Origin: Axinella damicornis
Lineage: Eukaryota; Porifera; Demospongiae; Axinellida; Axinellidae
Assembly: GCA_963931865.1 (NCBI GenBank)
Contig: OZ007512.1
Span: 5,168,883 to 5,232,882 of the forward strand
Direction of reading: 5' to 3'
Length of the DNA stretch: 64,000 nt
Part shown: positions 46,350 through 57,640 of the stretch, piece after piece
Numbering within the stretch: position 1 is the stretch's first letter
Layout of the letters: every line of letters begins with the position of its first letter
Made by a program: the position numbers and the translations under genes
Notes under the pieces: generated by a model
Told to the model about the DNA's origin: nothing
The model's database searches: none
The model's input: only the letters and a program-made list of their open reading frames with translations

Positions 46350-49300
46350 GGGTCATTCCAGGTGAGACCAACATGAAAAATGGACGACCCCTTCAGATTT
46401 CTCCGATAATTGGTACATGTGCTGGGAGTGTTAGGATATCATACCAGTACAAATATTTGCGGCTGGTATTGTACGGCTTCTGAGATATGGGCTGTCAAAG
46501 TTACAACATTTGGGCGATTTTTGGCCTACCTTGCTCCATTTAATTGTCAATTTCTTGAATAGCAAGCAATTTAAGGTAAAACTAATAGGATAGGGTTGTA
46601 GCACATACAATAAGGTTTCATTTCATGTGCTTAAAAGGTTTCTTTAGCGAAGTTGGGTCAAAGGTCAAATATCGGCTTAATTTAAAATACTTTTTCAACT
46701 GTTCGGGTTATTTCAATTTCGTTCATACTTGGATATATTAATGATATGTTATTACTCTTCAAGGAAATAAAGTTTGGTTATGGGACTGACATGGGTTCAG
46801 GAGATATGCACTTCTTTATATCTGGCTGTACAGGCAAATATCAGATTTGATACGAAACTGTTTTCAGTTTAGCTTGACTAAAGCAGTGTGATGCTATCTG
46901 GTGCTGTGGGATGCTTTTGTATGAGCAGCTAGGTCCATGTGGGTTAAGAAGTATCAGTCGGACTTCAAGATCTTTCTCCAACACACACGCCAACCACTAT
47001 TGTGCACACAGATTGCACCCCGACATTATCCTTTCATAATACAACTCTATATAGCCCCGTTTACACGTGCTAAACCGCTTTGTCTCAAAGCGCTTTGAAG
47101 CGGTTCAATTTGCGGATACTGGTTTGTAAAGCGGTTTATGGCATTGACGCTGTGCTCTAATTGGAATCCCAACCTGAGAGAGATGATGAAGCAGCAGAGG
47201 ATTAACGACAAGTATTGTACACACTGGTGCATGCATGTATGGTCTAACCTCAGACAGGTCACCAACATTGTTTATACAAACACAAACTAGGCTGTTCCAA
47301 AAATTAACACTTCCTTCTGTTTAGCTATTGGGTGCTAAGTTCAAGTGCTACCATAAGAGTTGAGAAGAAAATGGCTGAATGGAGAAGTGCCTGCTGCAAT
47401 CCTTTCGAGAAGTCTGGCCATGCTGCTAAGAAGAACCTCAGACCGGTCACCAAGAGAATGTGTGAAGAACACTCACAGTTTAACCTATCCGTAGAATCAA
47501 GGATCTGTGATAACTGCAGAAAACAGTTGGCTAGAACAGTCAGTACTCATGACGAAAACTCATCTGATAGCTCCACATCTTCAATTCCATCACCTGTGCC
47601 AGTAGAATTCGATGAAGTCGAAAGGCTCGAGTCACTGCAGCAGGTGAGTAAATGTTTAGAAGATATGGGAGAGACACCTATCACCAAACGGAAGGCACGG
47701 TCAAAGAAATATACAAGGGACAAAGTGTCTAGAATTACTGCACTGATGGATAAGGCTGCTATTACGAGAGAGAAGGCAGGTGATGATAGTGAAATCATTG
47801 AGCAATTGAAAGAGAAGTTCCACAGCACTACTGAGCGAAGTGTACAAGTCCAGGTCCTGACAGTTTTGCCAATGAGTTGGTCGATAGAAAAGATACAGGT
47901 TGAGTTTGGAGCATCTAACTTCATGGTCAGGAAAGCCAAGCAGCTCGTCAAGGATAAAGGAATACTCTCTAGTCCTGATCCTCGGCCTGGTCGTACCTTA
48001 GCTAGGAGAACTGTTGATCTTGTTGTTGCCTTTTATGAGAGTGATAGCTCAAGTCGAATGATGCCGGGAAAAAAGGATTTTGTTTCTGTGAAGGGTGAAC
48101 ATGGGCGAGTACATGTTCAAAAACGTTTAGTTTTATGCAACCTGAAAGAGCTCTATCAAGATTTCAAGCAAAAGCATCCAACTGAACGTATCGGATTTTC
48201 CAAGTTTGCAGAGCTTAGACCCAAACACTGCATTGTTGCAGGGGCTAGTGGAACTCATTCAGTATGTGTTTGCACTATACACCAAAACGTGAAACTCATG
48301 CTCAATGGCATAAATCTGCAAGCGCTTACCTCAAGTGACGATACCATTCTGACAAGCTACCATCATTGTCTTGCAAAGATGATGTGCAATCCACCTCTTC
48401 CAAAGTGCTATCTTGGCGATTGCAACCTGTGCCCTGGGATAGAACCACTAAGAGATCTTCTTGTTAAAATCCTTGATGAAAACCTGGTTGACAGTGTTAC
48501 GTTCAAGCAGTGGACAAACGTAGACCGTTCAACCCTTGAAACCTTGTCCATGTCCTCAGATGAATTTATTGACCTACTTTGTGACAAACTTGAAGCACTT
48601 CGATCTCATTCATTTATTGCAACTCAGCAGAGCCAGTACTATGAAGAGTGTAAGGTATCCTTGAAGTCGGGTGAGGTAGCTGTGACAGCAGACTTTTCAG
48701 AGAACTATGCATTTGTTTTACAAGACGCTGTACAAGGGTTCCATTGGAACAACAATCAGTCCACTATACACCCTTTTGTTGTGTATTTCAAGGAAGCAGA
48801 CAGCCTTGTTCATCGCAGCTTTGTTGTCATTTCAGATTGCATGCAGCACGATACCATCGCGGTTTACCTTTTCCAGAAGAAGTTGATTGATTTTCTGAAA
48901 GCTACTTTCGGGCATCTCCCTACAAGAATTTACTATTTTTCGGACGGAGCAGCGTCACAATATAAAAACCGTAAGAATTTTCTCAACCTGTGTTTCCATA
49001 AATCTGACTTCGGAGTACCTGCAGAGTGGCACTTTTCTGCCACTTCTCATGGCAAGGGTGCCTGTGATGGCTTAGGTGGGACTGTTAAGCGTCTGGCAGC
49101 ACGAGCCAGTCTGCAGAGACCCTACGAAGATCAAATCATGACACCATTTCAGTTGTACCAATGGGCCACCTGTAATATTCCATCAGTCACCTTCCAATAC
49201 TGCACCTCAGAAGAGTACCAAAGTGAGAAGGCTCACCTTGAGTTGCGATTTCAGAAGAGCCGTACTATTCCGGGAACACGTAGCTTACACACCTTCATTC

Positions 49301-50176
49301 CAAAATCGAATGACACTTTATCGACAAAGAAGTATTCATCATCAACCGATTCAAAAGATGAAAGGGTAACAAAGCAACCAGAGGATTTGGAAATTGAGCA
49401 AGTATCAGGGTATGTAACCTGTGTGCACGAAAGCGTATGGTGGTTGGCATGTGTGTTGGAGAAAGATCTTGAAAATGCTGAAGTCCGGCTGACACTTCTT
49501 CACCCACATGGACCTAGCCGCTCATACAAATACCTCACAGCACCAGATATCATCACACTGCCTTTGTCAAGTATTTTAACTCTTGTAGAACCTAGAACTA
49601 CCACTGGACGTACATACAGTTTGTATCAGAGAGACAGTAGAGCTGCTACGGCTAAACTGAAAATAGTTTTGTAAGATTTTTGTTATATTTGCTTGTACAG
49701 CCACATATAAAGAAGTGTATATCTCCTGAACCCATGTCAGTCCCATAACCAAACTTTATTTCCTTTAAGAGTAATAACATATCATTAATATATCCAAGTA
49801 TGAAAGAAATTGAAATAACCCGAACAGTTGAAAAAGTATTTTAAATTAAGCCGATATTTGACCTTTGACCCAACTTCGTTAAAGAAACCTTTTAAGCACA
49901 TGAAATGAAACCTTATTGTATGTGCTACAACCCTATCCTATTAGTTTTACCTTAAATTGCTTGCTATTCAAGAAATTGACAATTAAATGGAGCGAGGTAG
50001 GCCAAAAATCGCCCAAAAGTTGTAACTTTGACAGCCCATATCTCAGAAGCCATACAATACCAGCCGCAAATATTTGTACTGGTATGATATCCTAACACTC
50101 CCAGCACATGCACCAATTATCGGAGAAATCTGAAGGGGTCGTCCATTTTTCATGTTGATCTCACCTGGAATGACCC
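46350..50176 (+). mobile_element. Apparently intact DNA transposon with about 490-bp terminal inverted repeats
   Basis: Ends gggtcattccaggtgaga and inverse; long terminal repeats (46350 to about 46840 and about 49684-50176) are almost identical. The 4-bp duplication is atat (46346-46349, 50177-50180). The pre-insertion site can be inferred because the element split a MITE. One uninterrupted transposase-like ORF lies between the repeats. The superfamily is not certain; a 4-bp duplication is shared by Sola-type elements, among others. Confidence 0.9.
47371..49674 (+). CDS. Transposase-like protein, 767 residues
   Basis: Single-exon ORF from ATG at 47371 to TAA. Residues 8-49 have a zinc-finger-like pattern (CC, then CxxH at 31-34 and CxxC at 46-49). 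A helix-turn-helix-like segment follows (WSIEKIQVEFGASNFMVRKA). The centre has HCIVAGASGTHSVCVC. Acidic residues in ADFSENY (D441), YFSDGAASQYKN (D525) and HGKGACDGLGGTVKR (H560, D566) are candidate catalytic positions. The C terminus has WWLACVL and LHPHGPSRSYKY. It lies inside matching terminal inverted repeats, so it should move its own element. Related scrambled fragments lie at 40281-42384. Assignment as a DDE-type enzyme is inference. Confidence 0.8.
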   Translation: MAEWRSACCNPFEKSGHAAKKNLRPVTKRMCEEHSQFNLSVESRICDNCRKQLARTVSTHDENSSDSSTSSIPSPVPVEFDEVERLESLQQVSKCLEDMGETPITKRKARSKKYTRDKVSRITALMDKAAITREKAGDDSEIIEQLKEKFHSTTERSVQVQVLTVLPMSWSIEKIQVEFGASNFMVRKAKQLVKDKGILSSPDPRPGRTLARRTVDLVVAFYESDSSSRMMPGKKDFVSVKGEHGRVHVQKRLVLCNLKELYQDFKQKHPTERIGFSKFAELRPKHCIVAGASGTHSVCVCTIHQNVKLMLNGINLQALTSSDDTILTSYHHCLAKMMCNPPLPKCYLGDCNLCPGIEPLRDLLVKILDENLVDSVTFKQWTNVDRSTLETLSMSSDEFIDLLCDKLEALRSHSFIATQQSQYYEECKVSLKSGEVAVTADFSENYAFVLQDAVQGFHWNNNQSTIHPFVVYFKEADSLVHRSFVVISDCMQHDTIAVYLFQKKLIDFLKATFGHLPTRIYYFSDGAASQYKNRKNFLNLCFHKSDFGVPAEWHFSATSHGKGACDGLGGTVKRLAARASLQRPYEDQIMTPFQLYQWATCNIPSVTFQYCTSEEYQSEKAHLELRFQKSRTIPGTRSLHTFIPKSNDTLSTKKYSSSTDSKDERVTKQPEDLEIEQVSGYVTCVHESVWWLACVLEKDLENAEVRLTLLHPHGPSRSYKYLTAPDIITLPLSSILTLVEPRTTTGRTYSLYQRDSRAATAKLKIVL

Positions 50177-50180
50177 ATAT

Positions 50181-50527
50181 GCCTCATACCCAGGAACGTG
50201 GAAGAGGGCCTGGTGACACTTGGCAAAATTTCCGTATGTGCTCAGTCAGCATGATTGCATATGGTTCTTACTTGGATGCATTCAAATTCACATGGAAGGT
50301 AGCTGTTGGTGATGGCTAGGTAGGAGGTGTCTTGAAAGCTAGAACAGCGGTTTTATCAAACGGCTACACTTTTCACTTGGTAAAGAATGTAATTACTACG
50401 CAATAATTGGCAATGGACAAACGTGATTCGCCTACCCAAAATCAAGACTGCTGACCTCAGCACATATGGGAACTTTGCCAAGTGTCACCAGGCCCGTGTT
50501 CCATGTGTGGGCCTGGGTATGAGGCTA
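50181..50527. mobile_element. MULE-type MITE split from its left duplication by the transposon
   Basis: Ends gcctcatacccagg and cctgggtatgaggcta. The right 9-bp flank ggattcata (50528-50536) matches ggattcata just left of the transposon (46340-46348). The MITE was therefore there first, and the 3.8-kb element landed at its left edge. Confidence 0.85.
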
Positions 50528-50616
50528 GGATTCATATGGGCTTCAATGGGTATATGGACCATACACAAACAGCTAGTGTATACCAGGTGCTCTACCCCCT
50601 CCCCACATTGCCTGGG

Positions 50617-51012
50617 TCCTCATATACTGGACTCTCTCTACCTTCCGTGCCGGGTGGAGAGGGGCTGGTGGCTAGACTGAGTCCTCATGTACTGGACTCT
50701 CTCCACCTTCCGTGCCGGGTGGAGAGGGACTAGTGGCTAGACAGAGTCCTCATCTACTTGACTCTCTCCACCTTCCGTGCCGGGTGGAGAGGGGCTAGTG
50801 GCTAGACTGAGTCCTCATCTACTTTACTCTCTCCACCTTCTGTGCCGGGTGGAGAGGGGCTAGCGGCTAGACTGAGTCCTCATCTACTGGACTCTCTCCA
50901 CCTTCTGTGCCGGGTGGAGAGGGGCTAGTGGCTAGACTGAGGCCTCGTGTACTGGACTCTCTCCACCTTCCATGCCGGGTGGAGAGGGGCTAGAGGCTAT
51001 AGACTGAGTCCT
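50617..51012. repeat. About 65-bp tandem repeat, six copies
   Basis: The unit contains ggactctctccaccttccgt and ggagaggggctagtggctag. The latter is also the end of the foldbacks at 35808, 38823 and 45605. Confidence 0.9.
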
Positions 51013-51740
51013 CATGTTACATCCTGTAGGTCCATATGGAGACTGTTTCTATGCTACGAGAAGAGGTTCTTGTTCAAGATGAACCGTACACAGCTGTACA
51101 CCAGTGGCACACATTATACTGCAAGACTTGTCCATCGTAGTCTCTGCAACAGACTCCAAAATCATCGTGTAGAACTTGATTGTTTAATACTAATCTTGCC
51201 ATGGTTTGTAATCAAGTACAATTTTGGGATTTGTATGCATACAATTGGCATCACAGCACAAGTCTTTTTTGAACACAAGACTCTTGGAATGTGGATGGCT
51301 GGAGCAGCATATTGAGGTTCATTAACCGTTCATAATGGAGTCACTCCAATTGCCCCTGCTCCCCCTTCCAGCTGCTGGGTCTCCCCTCTCTCCCTCAGCT
51401 GCAAGATGTCACTCCATAAAACCCAAGTGTCCCTCTGGTGCATGATGTAGGCTCTCGGTGGCAGCTGCATGGTGATGCACATGTAGGCTCTCGGTGGCAG
51501 CTGCATGGTAGCAATGTTTTTAATGAGCTGTGTACAGTACATTTCCCTGAATTTAATTGCAGGCAGTAGCTAGCATTTCATACAGTATTATTTTTACAAC
51601 TCTTTCATGCACCTATTCGTATGACTACTGCATGATAGAGCAGTGCATATAATATGTGGGTGTGGAAGATTGAATATTATGATGCATGAGTGATGTACGT
51701 ATAATTTTCCCATACCTCTCATCAACACTTACGCTATTGG
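51013..51740. other. No firm gene
   Basis: A possible exon follows catcctgtag at 51028; two frames stay open for 36 to about 95 codons without a recognisable domain. A 36-bp repeat (ggctctcggtggcagctgca) occurs twice near 51450-51510. Confidence 0.35.
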
Positions 51741-52384
51741 GTAATACAGTCGTAAAACCTCCGATAGTGGACCCTCCGAGATAGGGACACAATAATTATA
51801 ATAAACCTCTCCACAAAGGACGCTTTACAAGGTCCCAAATAATGTTTGCATAATTATGGTTCTAATACATTTTGAACCTCCAAGAAGAGGACAACCTCTC
51901 TACATAGAACAAAAGACTTGAATTTGTATTGTTCCCAAAGTGTCCTTTGTTCGGAGATTTGACTGTAATTAGCTATCAGGAGCCAATACTAAGACTAGCC
52001 TCAAACCCAGGGTAATAATAATAATAGCACTATAGATCCAACTCCACCCTAATGCTAAGCCACATGACCTATAGGCATAATTATAATAGTTCCATAATCA
52101 TTATGCCAAAAAAAAAGTCTATAGCAGCCTTCCCTCGATGCCAAAGGAAAACAAAAGAACCCTGAAAAAAAATGAACAAGAAAAAGAAAACCAAAAAAAA
52201 AAAACAACCAAAACTTGAGGGGAAAGAGAAAAAAAAGAAGAATACAACCTAGCAACAACCCATCCCTCCGTGACAGGTCAGACACCGAAGTGTGCAGCCT
52301 CAGGAGCGCTGGATAGGCGTGACTGGAATCACAGGAGGCTAACCTGCTTTCTACCAGAACACTTTTAGCTTCGGTGGTCAGATG

Positions 52385-52540
52385 GGAACCGGCGTACTCG
52401 AGCTGCTAGGCGGGGAAGTCGAGAACCGGTATGTACGGAGTGGCCCAGACTCGTACTCGGTTATTGGGGAGGCGAACACTCAACCCCCAGGCTGCAAAGC
52501 AAGTGCTTAGCGAGTGTGCCATCCCGACTTCCCGCCAAAA
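52385..52540 (-). mobile_element. Second tRNA-like SINE
   Basis: Minus strand: gggatggcacactcgctaag resembles a tRNA 5' half and A box. gagtacgagtctgg (near 52445-52458) resembles a B box. Spacing is longer than usual and both boxes have mismatches. Confidence 0.4.
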
Positions 52541-53013
52541 CTTGCTACAAATTCAATATTTAAAGCCCAAACCGGAAGCAGCCTGTTGCGCATGCGCGCA
52601 GGCTGACCTTTGAACCTTTGAGCATAAATGGTGGCCGAGTCCAAATCTAGCTAAGGTCTTCAGTTTGTAGCAGTTTGCTACATAGTATTACTCTGCTCTT
52701 AGCGGCATGGAATCACTAACGAAGTTTGGAGTCAGCATTGAACTGAGTTGGTGAGTAGACTAAGCCGGGCAGACGAAAAGAAGCGTGTGGGGTCTGAAAC
52801 TTCAAAGACGTCATAATTTGGTCTTACTTTGCTTCTGTGACGAGGAAGAATGTGCTGTCACCGAAATAAACGTTTATGGAGGACGTCTGGATTTTGGTGA
52901 GTGTCATCAGCGAGAAGAAAGTAGTCCCTAGTTGTCTGCTCTAACAAAGGAAAGCAGTACAGAGCATGGCTTTATATTTAAGTCAGGAGAAAACAGCAGG
53001 GAATGTGAAGAGC

Positions 53014-53017
<4 letters not shown>

Positions 53018-53052
<35 letters not shown>
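53018..53052. repeat. (AC)n microsatellite
   Basis: About 17 AC dinucleotides. Confidence 0.9.
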
Positions 53053-53055
<3 letters not shown>

Positions 53056-53861
53056 GGTTCTACTACCGGACTTGCGTTAGTCACGCAAGCCAGCCTCTTT
53101 TTCTCCGCATGCACTGGCGATGACGTGTTGGTACATGTTGCTGATGTGCGTCAATGAATACTGAATCTATCCTTTGTCTCCTTCCTGTACAGGCTATTAG
53201 TAAGCTAACAACGCTTGCTAATCTTCACTGAAACGGCACAACTGAGCTGCTCAGCTGATAGTACTGTAAGTATGTGTGTGGTTGCGGGGGGGATGGGGTA
53301 TGTTTTTGAAACCCCAAATAAAATTTATGTAAGGGACGCACGTCATCCAAGTGTGAATCATACTTGACAATAGATTCGTCCAAAAACGGAATGTGCAAAT
53401 CATTCATTTTACAGTCACTTGCCCTGGGGCGCGAAACTCAGGCGTTTTGTGCCCTCGTGCTCGTGACTGTAAATTGCGTACATCCCGACTAAGCGTGATC
53501 TAACTGGCTAATGTGACGTTGTTTACTATAGCTTGTGTCACACTGCAGCACGGTTGCTATGGAGACTCCGTGGTGACCGCTGTATCCATGGTTTAGCCTG
53601 GCTTCAGTTCAGTACTGCAGTGCAGAGCTGCTAGTTGTTGATAAAGCGTCCTTTGTAGAGAGTTTTGTTATATTGTGTCCCTATCTCGGAGGGTCCACTA
53701 TCGGAGGTTTTACTGTATACCTGCTGTCTGCATTAAATTAACTGCATGTACATATTGCATCAGGAGCACATGAGCCGCTGAAGGCGGTGAAGGAGCGTTC
53801 AACTAGTAAACACAAGTGTGAAGCCCGGTAGTAAAAACCTAAAGTTATTATGCAATTAATC

Positions 53862-53941
53862 CCAGGCTCCTCCCCCAGCTTTTTGTCGCATACTGTACAG
53901 TATGCGACAAAAAGCTGGGGAGGAGCCTGGGAACGAGGCTA
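53862..53941. mobile_element. MULE-type MITE foldback
   Basis: ctcctcccccagctttttgt and inverse around gtacagtatg; right end gggaacgaggcta; left terminal bases lost. Confidence 0.8.
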
Positions 53942-53967
53942 CTCACGTATACTTTTTTCAGTCCAAG

Positions 53968-54456
53968 TCAGATTTGATGTAATCTCAGAGCTATAGCTAG
54001 CTTCCGAGCAAATCTTGTTAAACCATCTATTGTGTCCAACACTTGTATCAGTCTTGCAAGCAAACCGCTGAGACAAAAAGGCGTCTTGTTAAGGTTGATC
54101 CTCACTTGGGTATCAAACGCAATTCCTGGAGCTCCAGCAAATGTCTCTAGTTCTTTTGATTGGTAATTTTCAACAACGTATGTGTATGTGTCATCTGTAG
54201 GGAAAACAGCTTGTAGATCTGAGTTGAGTTCTTGCCATGTAAGTGGAGTTGGTGGTGGACATTTAGACTTGTGAAGATCAAAGGCACACAGTGACTCAGT
54301 CTCACTCTCATTACCAGTAAGTGTAGTTGGTGGTGGAGTAAGAGTAGATGGATTGGACAAAGATTTGGGCGGTAGTGCAACAAAGAACTCAGAGCTATGG
54401 CTGAGATCTGTATGTTCTATGCCTTGTTTGGATGGATGAGGTGGGAGGGGGTTTCC
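53968..54456 (-). CDS. Terminal exon of an unrecognised minus-strand gene
   Basis: After the acceptor caatgacctctcag, 162 codons stay open to a stop. The first half is Pro/Ser/Thr-rich (LPPKSLSNPSTLTPPPTTLT). The second half looks globular (WQELNSDLQAVFPTDDTYTY, LLARLIQVLDTIDGLTRFAR). Phase 0 at the acceptor fits the candidate exon at 55149-55239. No family is recognised. Confidence 0.5.
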   Translation of the reverse strand, partial: GNPLPPHPSKQGIEHTDLSHSSEFFVALPPKSLSNPSTLTPPPTTLTGNESETESLCAFDLHKSKCPPPTPLTWQELNSDLQAVFPTDDTYTYVVENYQSKELETFAGAPGIAFDTQVRINLNKTPFCLSGLLARLIQVLDTIDGLTRFARKLAIALRLHQI

Positions 54457-54862
54457 CTGAGAGGTCATTGGTTGCTAGTTCAAGAACACAGTTCTCAGTC
54501 ATTCCTGTGATGTCACTAGATGGGATGCATGATGGTATGTCTGTCAGAGGGGGTTTCCCTGAGAGGTCATTGGTTGCTAGTTCAAGAACACAGTTCTCAG
54601 CCATTCCTGTGATGTCACTAGATGGGATGCATGATGGTATGTCTGTCAGAGGGGGTTTCCCTGAGAGGTCATTGGTTGCTAGTTCAAGAACACAGTTCTC
54701 AGCCATTCCTGTGATGTCACTATAGGTGGGATGCATGATGGTATGTCTGTCAGAGGGGGTTTCTCTGAGAGGTCATTGGTTGCTAGTTCAAGACCACAAC
54801 TCTCAGCCATTCCTGTGATGTCACTAGATGGGATGCATGATGGTATGTCTGTCTGAGGAGGT
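54450..54862 (-). repeat. 102-bp tandem repeat, four copies, each with a splice-acceptor-like end
   Basis: The period is 102 bp (34 codons); the copy nearest 54725 has 2 extra bases. On the minus strand three units are open and read ENCVLELATNDLSGKPPLTD. Each also contains gacctctcag, the acceptor used by the exon at 54456. Confidence 0.85.
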
Positions 54863-55148
54863 AGGAATGGTGAGAGGTTTGAGGACTTACTAGGACAACT
54901 CTCTTGCTATAATCAACTCTCTCTCTGGTATGGTTGTAACAATGGATAATGAAATTGGAGAGAACACCACAATGAATGTTATTCATAGGGGATAATTATG
55001 TTGTGGTTTGGGTTTTCCTGTCGCAAGACTTTTCAATCTGCTGTACCAAACGACTGCCATGGCAGGAAGTGACTGCAAGTTGACGTCTCATGGATAATAT
55101 TTCACCAATACAATATCTATTAATACAACACGGGAGTGGTGCCCATAC

Positions 55149-55239
55149 CTGTTTTGCGCTGATCTGTCCCCGGCGCTGTGAACAACGAACGGTAGTGATC
55201 ATCTGCTTTGCACGCTTCAACATCCAAACATTGGGCTGA
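55149..55239 (-). CDS. Candidate internal exon, minus strand
   Basis: 91 nt between cattctttcacag and aaaacag/gtatgg. Phase 2-0 reads QPNVWMLKRAKQMITTVRCS and joins the exon at 54456. Phase 0-1 reads SAQCLDVEACKADDHYRS and is also open. No domain recognised. Confidence 0.3.
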
Positions 55240-55307
55240 CTGTGAAAGAATGGGCATTTAGATTCTTCATTGAACACCACCCCCCGTGTGTCTACCATCT
55301 GTCTACC

Positions 55308-55560
55308 TGCACGCTACCAGGCCTTCCCCACCGTATTTGCATGCTGCAAAGTGATCGAATACTGCTGGTGGGAATGGCCTGGGAACGAGTCTACTATACA
55401 TGTACAGGATGTTATGGTACCTGTAGTGATAGATCACACACGTCCTTGTAGTGTGTTGGAACGGCCTGGGAACGAGTCTACTATACATGTACAGGATGTT
55501 ATTGTACCTGTAGTGATCGATCGCACACGTCCTTGTAGTGTGTTGGAATGGGGCCTCATG
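55308..55560. repeat. About 87-bp duplication containing a MITE end
   Basis: ggcctgggaacgagtctact through cacacgtccttgtagtgtgt occurs twice, at about 55375 and 55462. The first copy overlaps a degraded MITE with ccaggcct / aggcctgg-type arms. Confidence 0.75.
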
Positions 55561-56128
55561 CCAAGCTAGCTTGTGTTTCCTAATCTGTAGGTTTGGGGAT
55601 ATACCTGAGGACACCAGGACTTCCAGTGCTACATCCAGGTTGGATGATACAATTCGACACGTCTTTACTTCAAATTAAGTAAAGACGTCTTACAGTCCAG
55701 TGTGTGTAACAGTTATAGCTGCAGTTTTCCCTGCACTGCGTACGAAATTAGTGCATGGATTTCTGTCACTTGGCAAATATTGGTCATCTGGTGACGATAG
55801 TAGGAACGTGACTTGGTCTCCCTAGGAAGGGGCGGGTGGTAGACAGGAGATGATTGTCTGAATGACCTTGGAATGGCCATCCCTTAGAATGCTGTGTACA
55901 TGTGAATTGTTGTCAGTAAAAAATCATGTATGTGCACTTGAAGTGGTGTCACTGTTCTTACACTTTATTGACGTGACTCCCTTACCAGGTGAGGAGACAG
56001 TGATGTTCGAAGGTATTCCAGGAGAGAGAATACCGGCCTGAGAGTACTCCCAGCAAGCCTCAGGTTCAGGTGAGAGTATTTGTTGGTTGTGAGTCAGTGT
56101 TCCATATTCCCAGTCTCTCCTAGCCTTG

Positions 56129-56131
<3 letters not shown>

Positions 56132-56172
<41 letters not shown>
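56132..56172. repeat. Poly-C run of about 40
   Basis: Uninterrupted C tract. Its length may be inaccurate because homopolymers this long are hard to sequence. Confidence 0.9.
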
Positions 56173-56174
<2 letters not shown>

Positions 56175-56752
56175 AGAAGAATGCTTTCAGAAGGGGACTA
56201 CTCATGTGATGTGAGCATTCCAGTCCAAGTGTATACCAGAGCAGGGAGGATTGTTGTTGCTAAGCAGGCAGTTTTAATCCGTGAACCTGAACACAAAAGG
56301 TCAAGCATGTCCCCTCCTCATGTCTAGTGCTGTTTGCCTGGACAATGTCCCTGTGTAAACTTGCAGTAGATTAGCAAGGGTTGCTAAGGACAAAAGGTCC
56401 CTTAGTGACCAGTTTGAGTTCTGCATGTGTGTCTTGGTCTTGGTTCTTGGTTGTTATACCATCACTGACAGGCTCCCTCCGTATGTAGACTATGTAGGCC
56501 CGTAATGAAGGTTGCTGGGGGGGGGTGTTCCCCAGTTTGGTACAGTGGCAGTCATTGTGATATTTGCTGTGTAGAAATTACAGTCACATTGTGCCATCAT
56601 GTGCATGCTTAGGCCCAACCCATTAAGCTACAGACAATATCAGCTCTGGTGACTCTAGCATCAGATTCCAATGCACGTATGAACACACACACACACTCAC
56701 ACACACACTCTCACACACACTCTCACACACACTCTCACACTCACACACACAG

Positions 56753-57306
56753 GTTGTCATAGAGAAGAAGATCACGCTGTGGTCAGGGGGACTGATTATT
56801 CTTCTATGGACAATCATCACAGTATGGCCGTCTCCGTCCTATTCCACCTGAGGAACTACCAGCGGAATGGCAGTACAAGAGGCTCTGAAGAGTGAAGTGG
56901 ATCTACAGCTGCTACACACTTAACAACTATGTGATGACATGACTGATTTGCAATCAGTGGCCATTGTAAGCACTAGGATGTGCTGCATTACCATGGTATA
57001 ATATGTCAGTATTTCATCCCAAATCCAGTCCTGCTCTAGCTGTTTATATCGAATTTACCTTGCGTGCTTTGATGTCCGTAGAAATTTGAAGGCAGCTGCC
57101 ATGAAATTCTCCGTGACAAGGAACTGGAGCGAGCAAGACTGATGATCACCGACTGGATCTTGGCACACCTGACCCCTCCCTCTCAGCCACCGCAGCTGCA
57201 GGGAGAGCAGGAGCAGCAGGCCGGGGAGGAAGGGCAACAAGGTGGTGGACAGGAGCAGGAGGAGGAGGGAGGAACAAGGGAAACAAGCTGGAGAACAGGC
57301 AGATGA
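56753..57306 (+). CDS. C-terminal exons of an unrecognised membrane protein
   Basis: Two exons. The first, 56753-56821 (phase 0-0), reads VVIEKKITLWSGGLIILLWT plus IIT, a likely transmembrane helix. The second, 57082-57306, starts KFEGSCHEILRDKELERARL, continues MITDWILAHLTPPSQPPQ and ends in a Gln/Glu/Gly-rich tail before TGA. Acceptors are cacacacacag and gatgtccgtag; the first donor is atcaca/gtatgg. A membrane helix near the C terminus after coiled-coil exons would fit a tail-anchored protein. Linkage to the exons at 27840-34644 is only a guess. Confidence 0.45.
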
Positions 57307-57601
57307 AGAGGAGCACCAGCAAGACGAAGAACCACAAAGTTGACATTAAGACACCACTCCAAGTTGATGAACAGCTGTGCTACAATGGTGTTGATCTTTG
57401 TTTGTTTGTCATCCTAAGGAAGTTAGGCCTTGAGTATTCGTTCGTTTAGCAATGAATTGTCAAAACAGAGATTGCTGTTACCCATTTTCTTCATGTGCTC
57501 ATTTAAGGGGTGGTCAAAGCAGTGGGTACCATTTACTTCTGAGGAGAGGAAAACAGCTGATGTGAACGAGCAGTCGCAGCTCCCTTGGGACCTCCATGAC
57601 C

Positions 57602-57604
57602 TGG

Positions 57605-57637
<33 letters not shown>

Positions 57638-57640
57638 GCA
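57602..57640. repeat. G-rich homopolymer tract
   Basis: G runs of 6, 7 and more than 20, with G-quadruplex potential. Length may be inaccurate. Confidence 0.85.

Larger units (their letters stand above)
51747..53715. mobile_element. Tc1/pogo-type inverted-repeat element or pair
   Basis: Long inverted ends (cgtaaaacctccgatagtgg and inverse, about 75 bp) lie between TA dinucleotides at 51745-51746 and 53716-53717. Alternatively 51747-51965 is a complete 219-bp MITE (CAGT ends, TA duplications) and 53640-53715 is a solo end. No transposase was seen inside. A short exon-like start (ATG at 52707, donor at 52751) is not supported further. Confidence 0.7.

Noticed and set aside
47332..47370. Transposase start at 47332
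   Set aside because: That codon is GTG; the first ATG of the frame is at 47371, just before the zinc-finger-like region.
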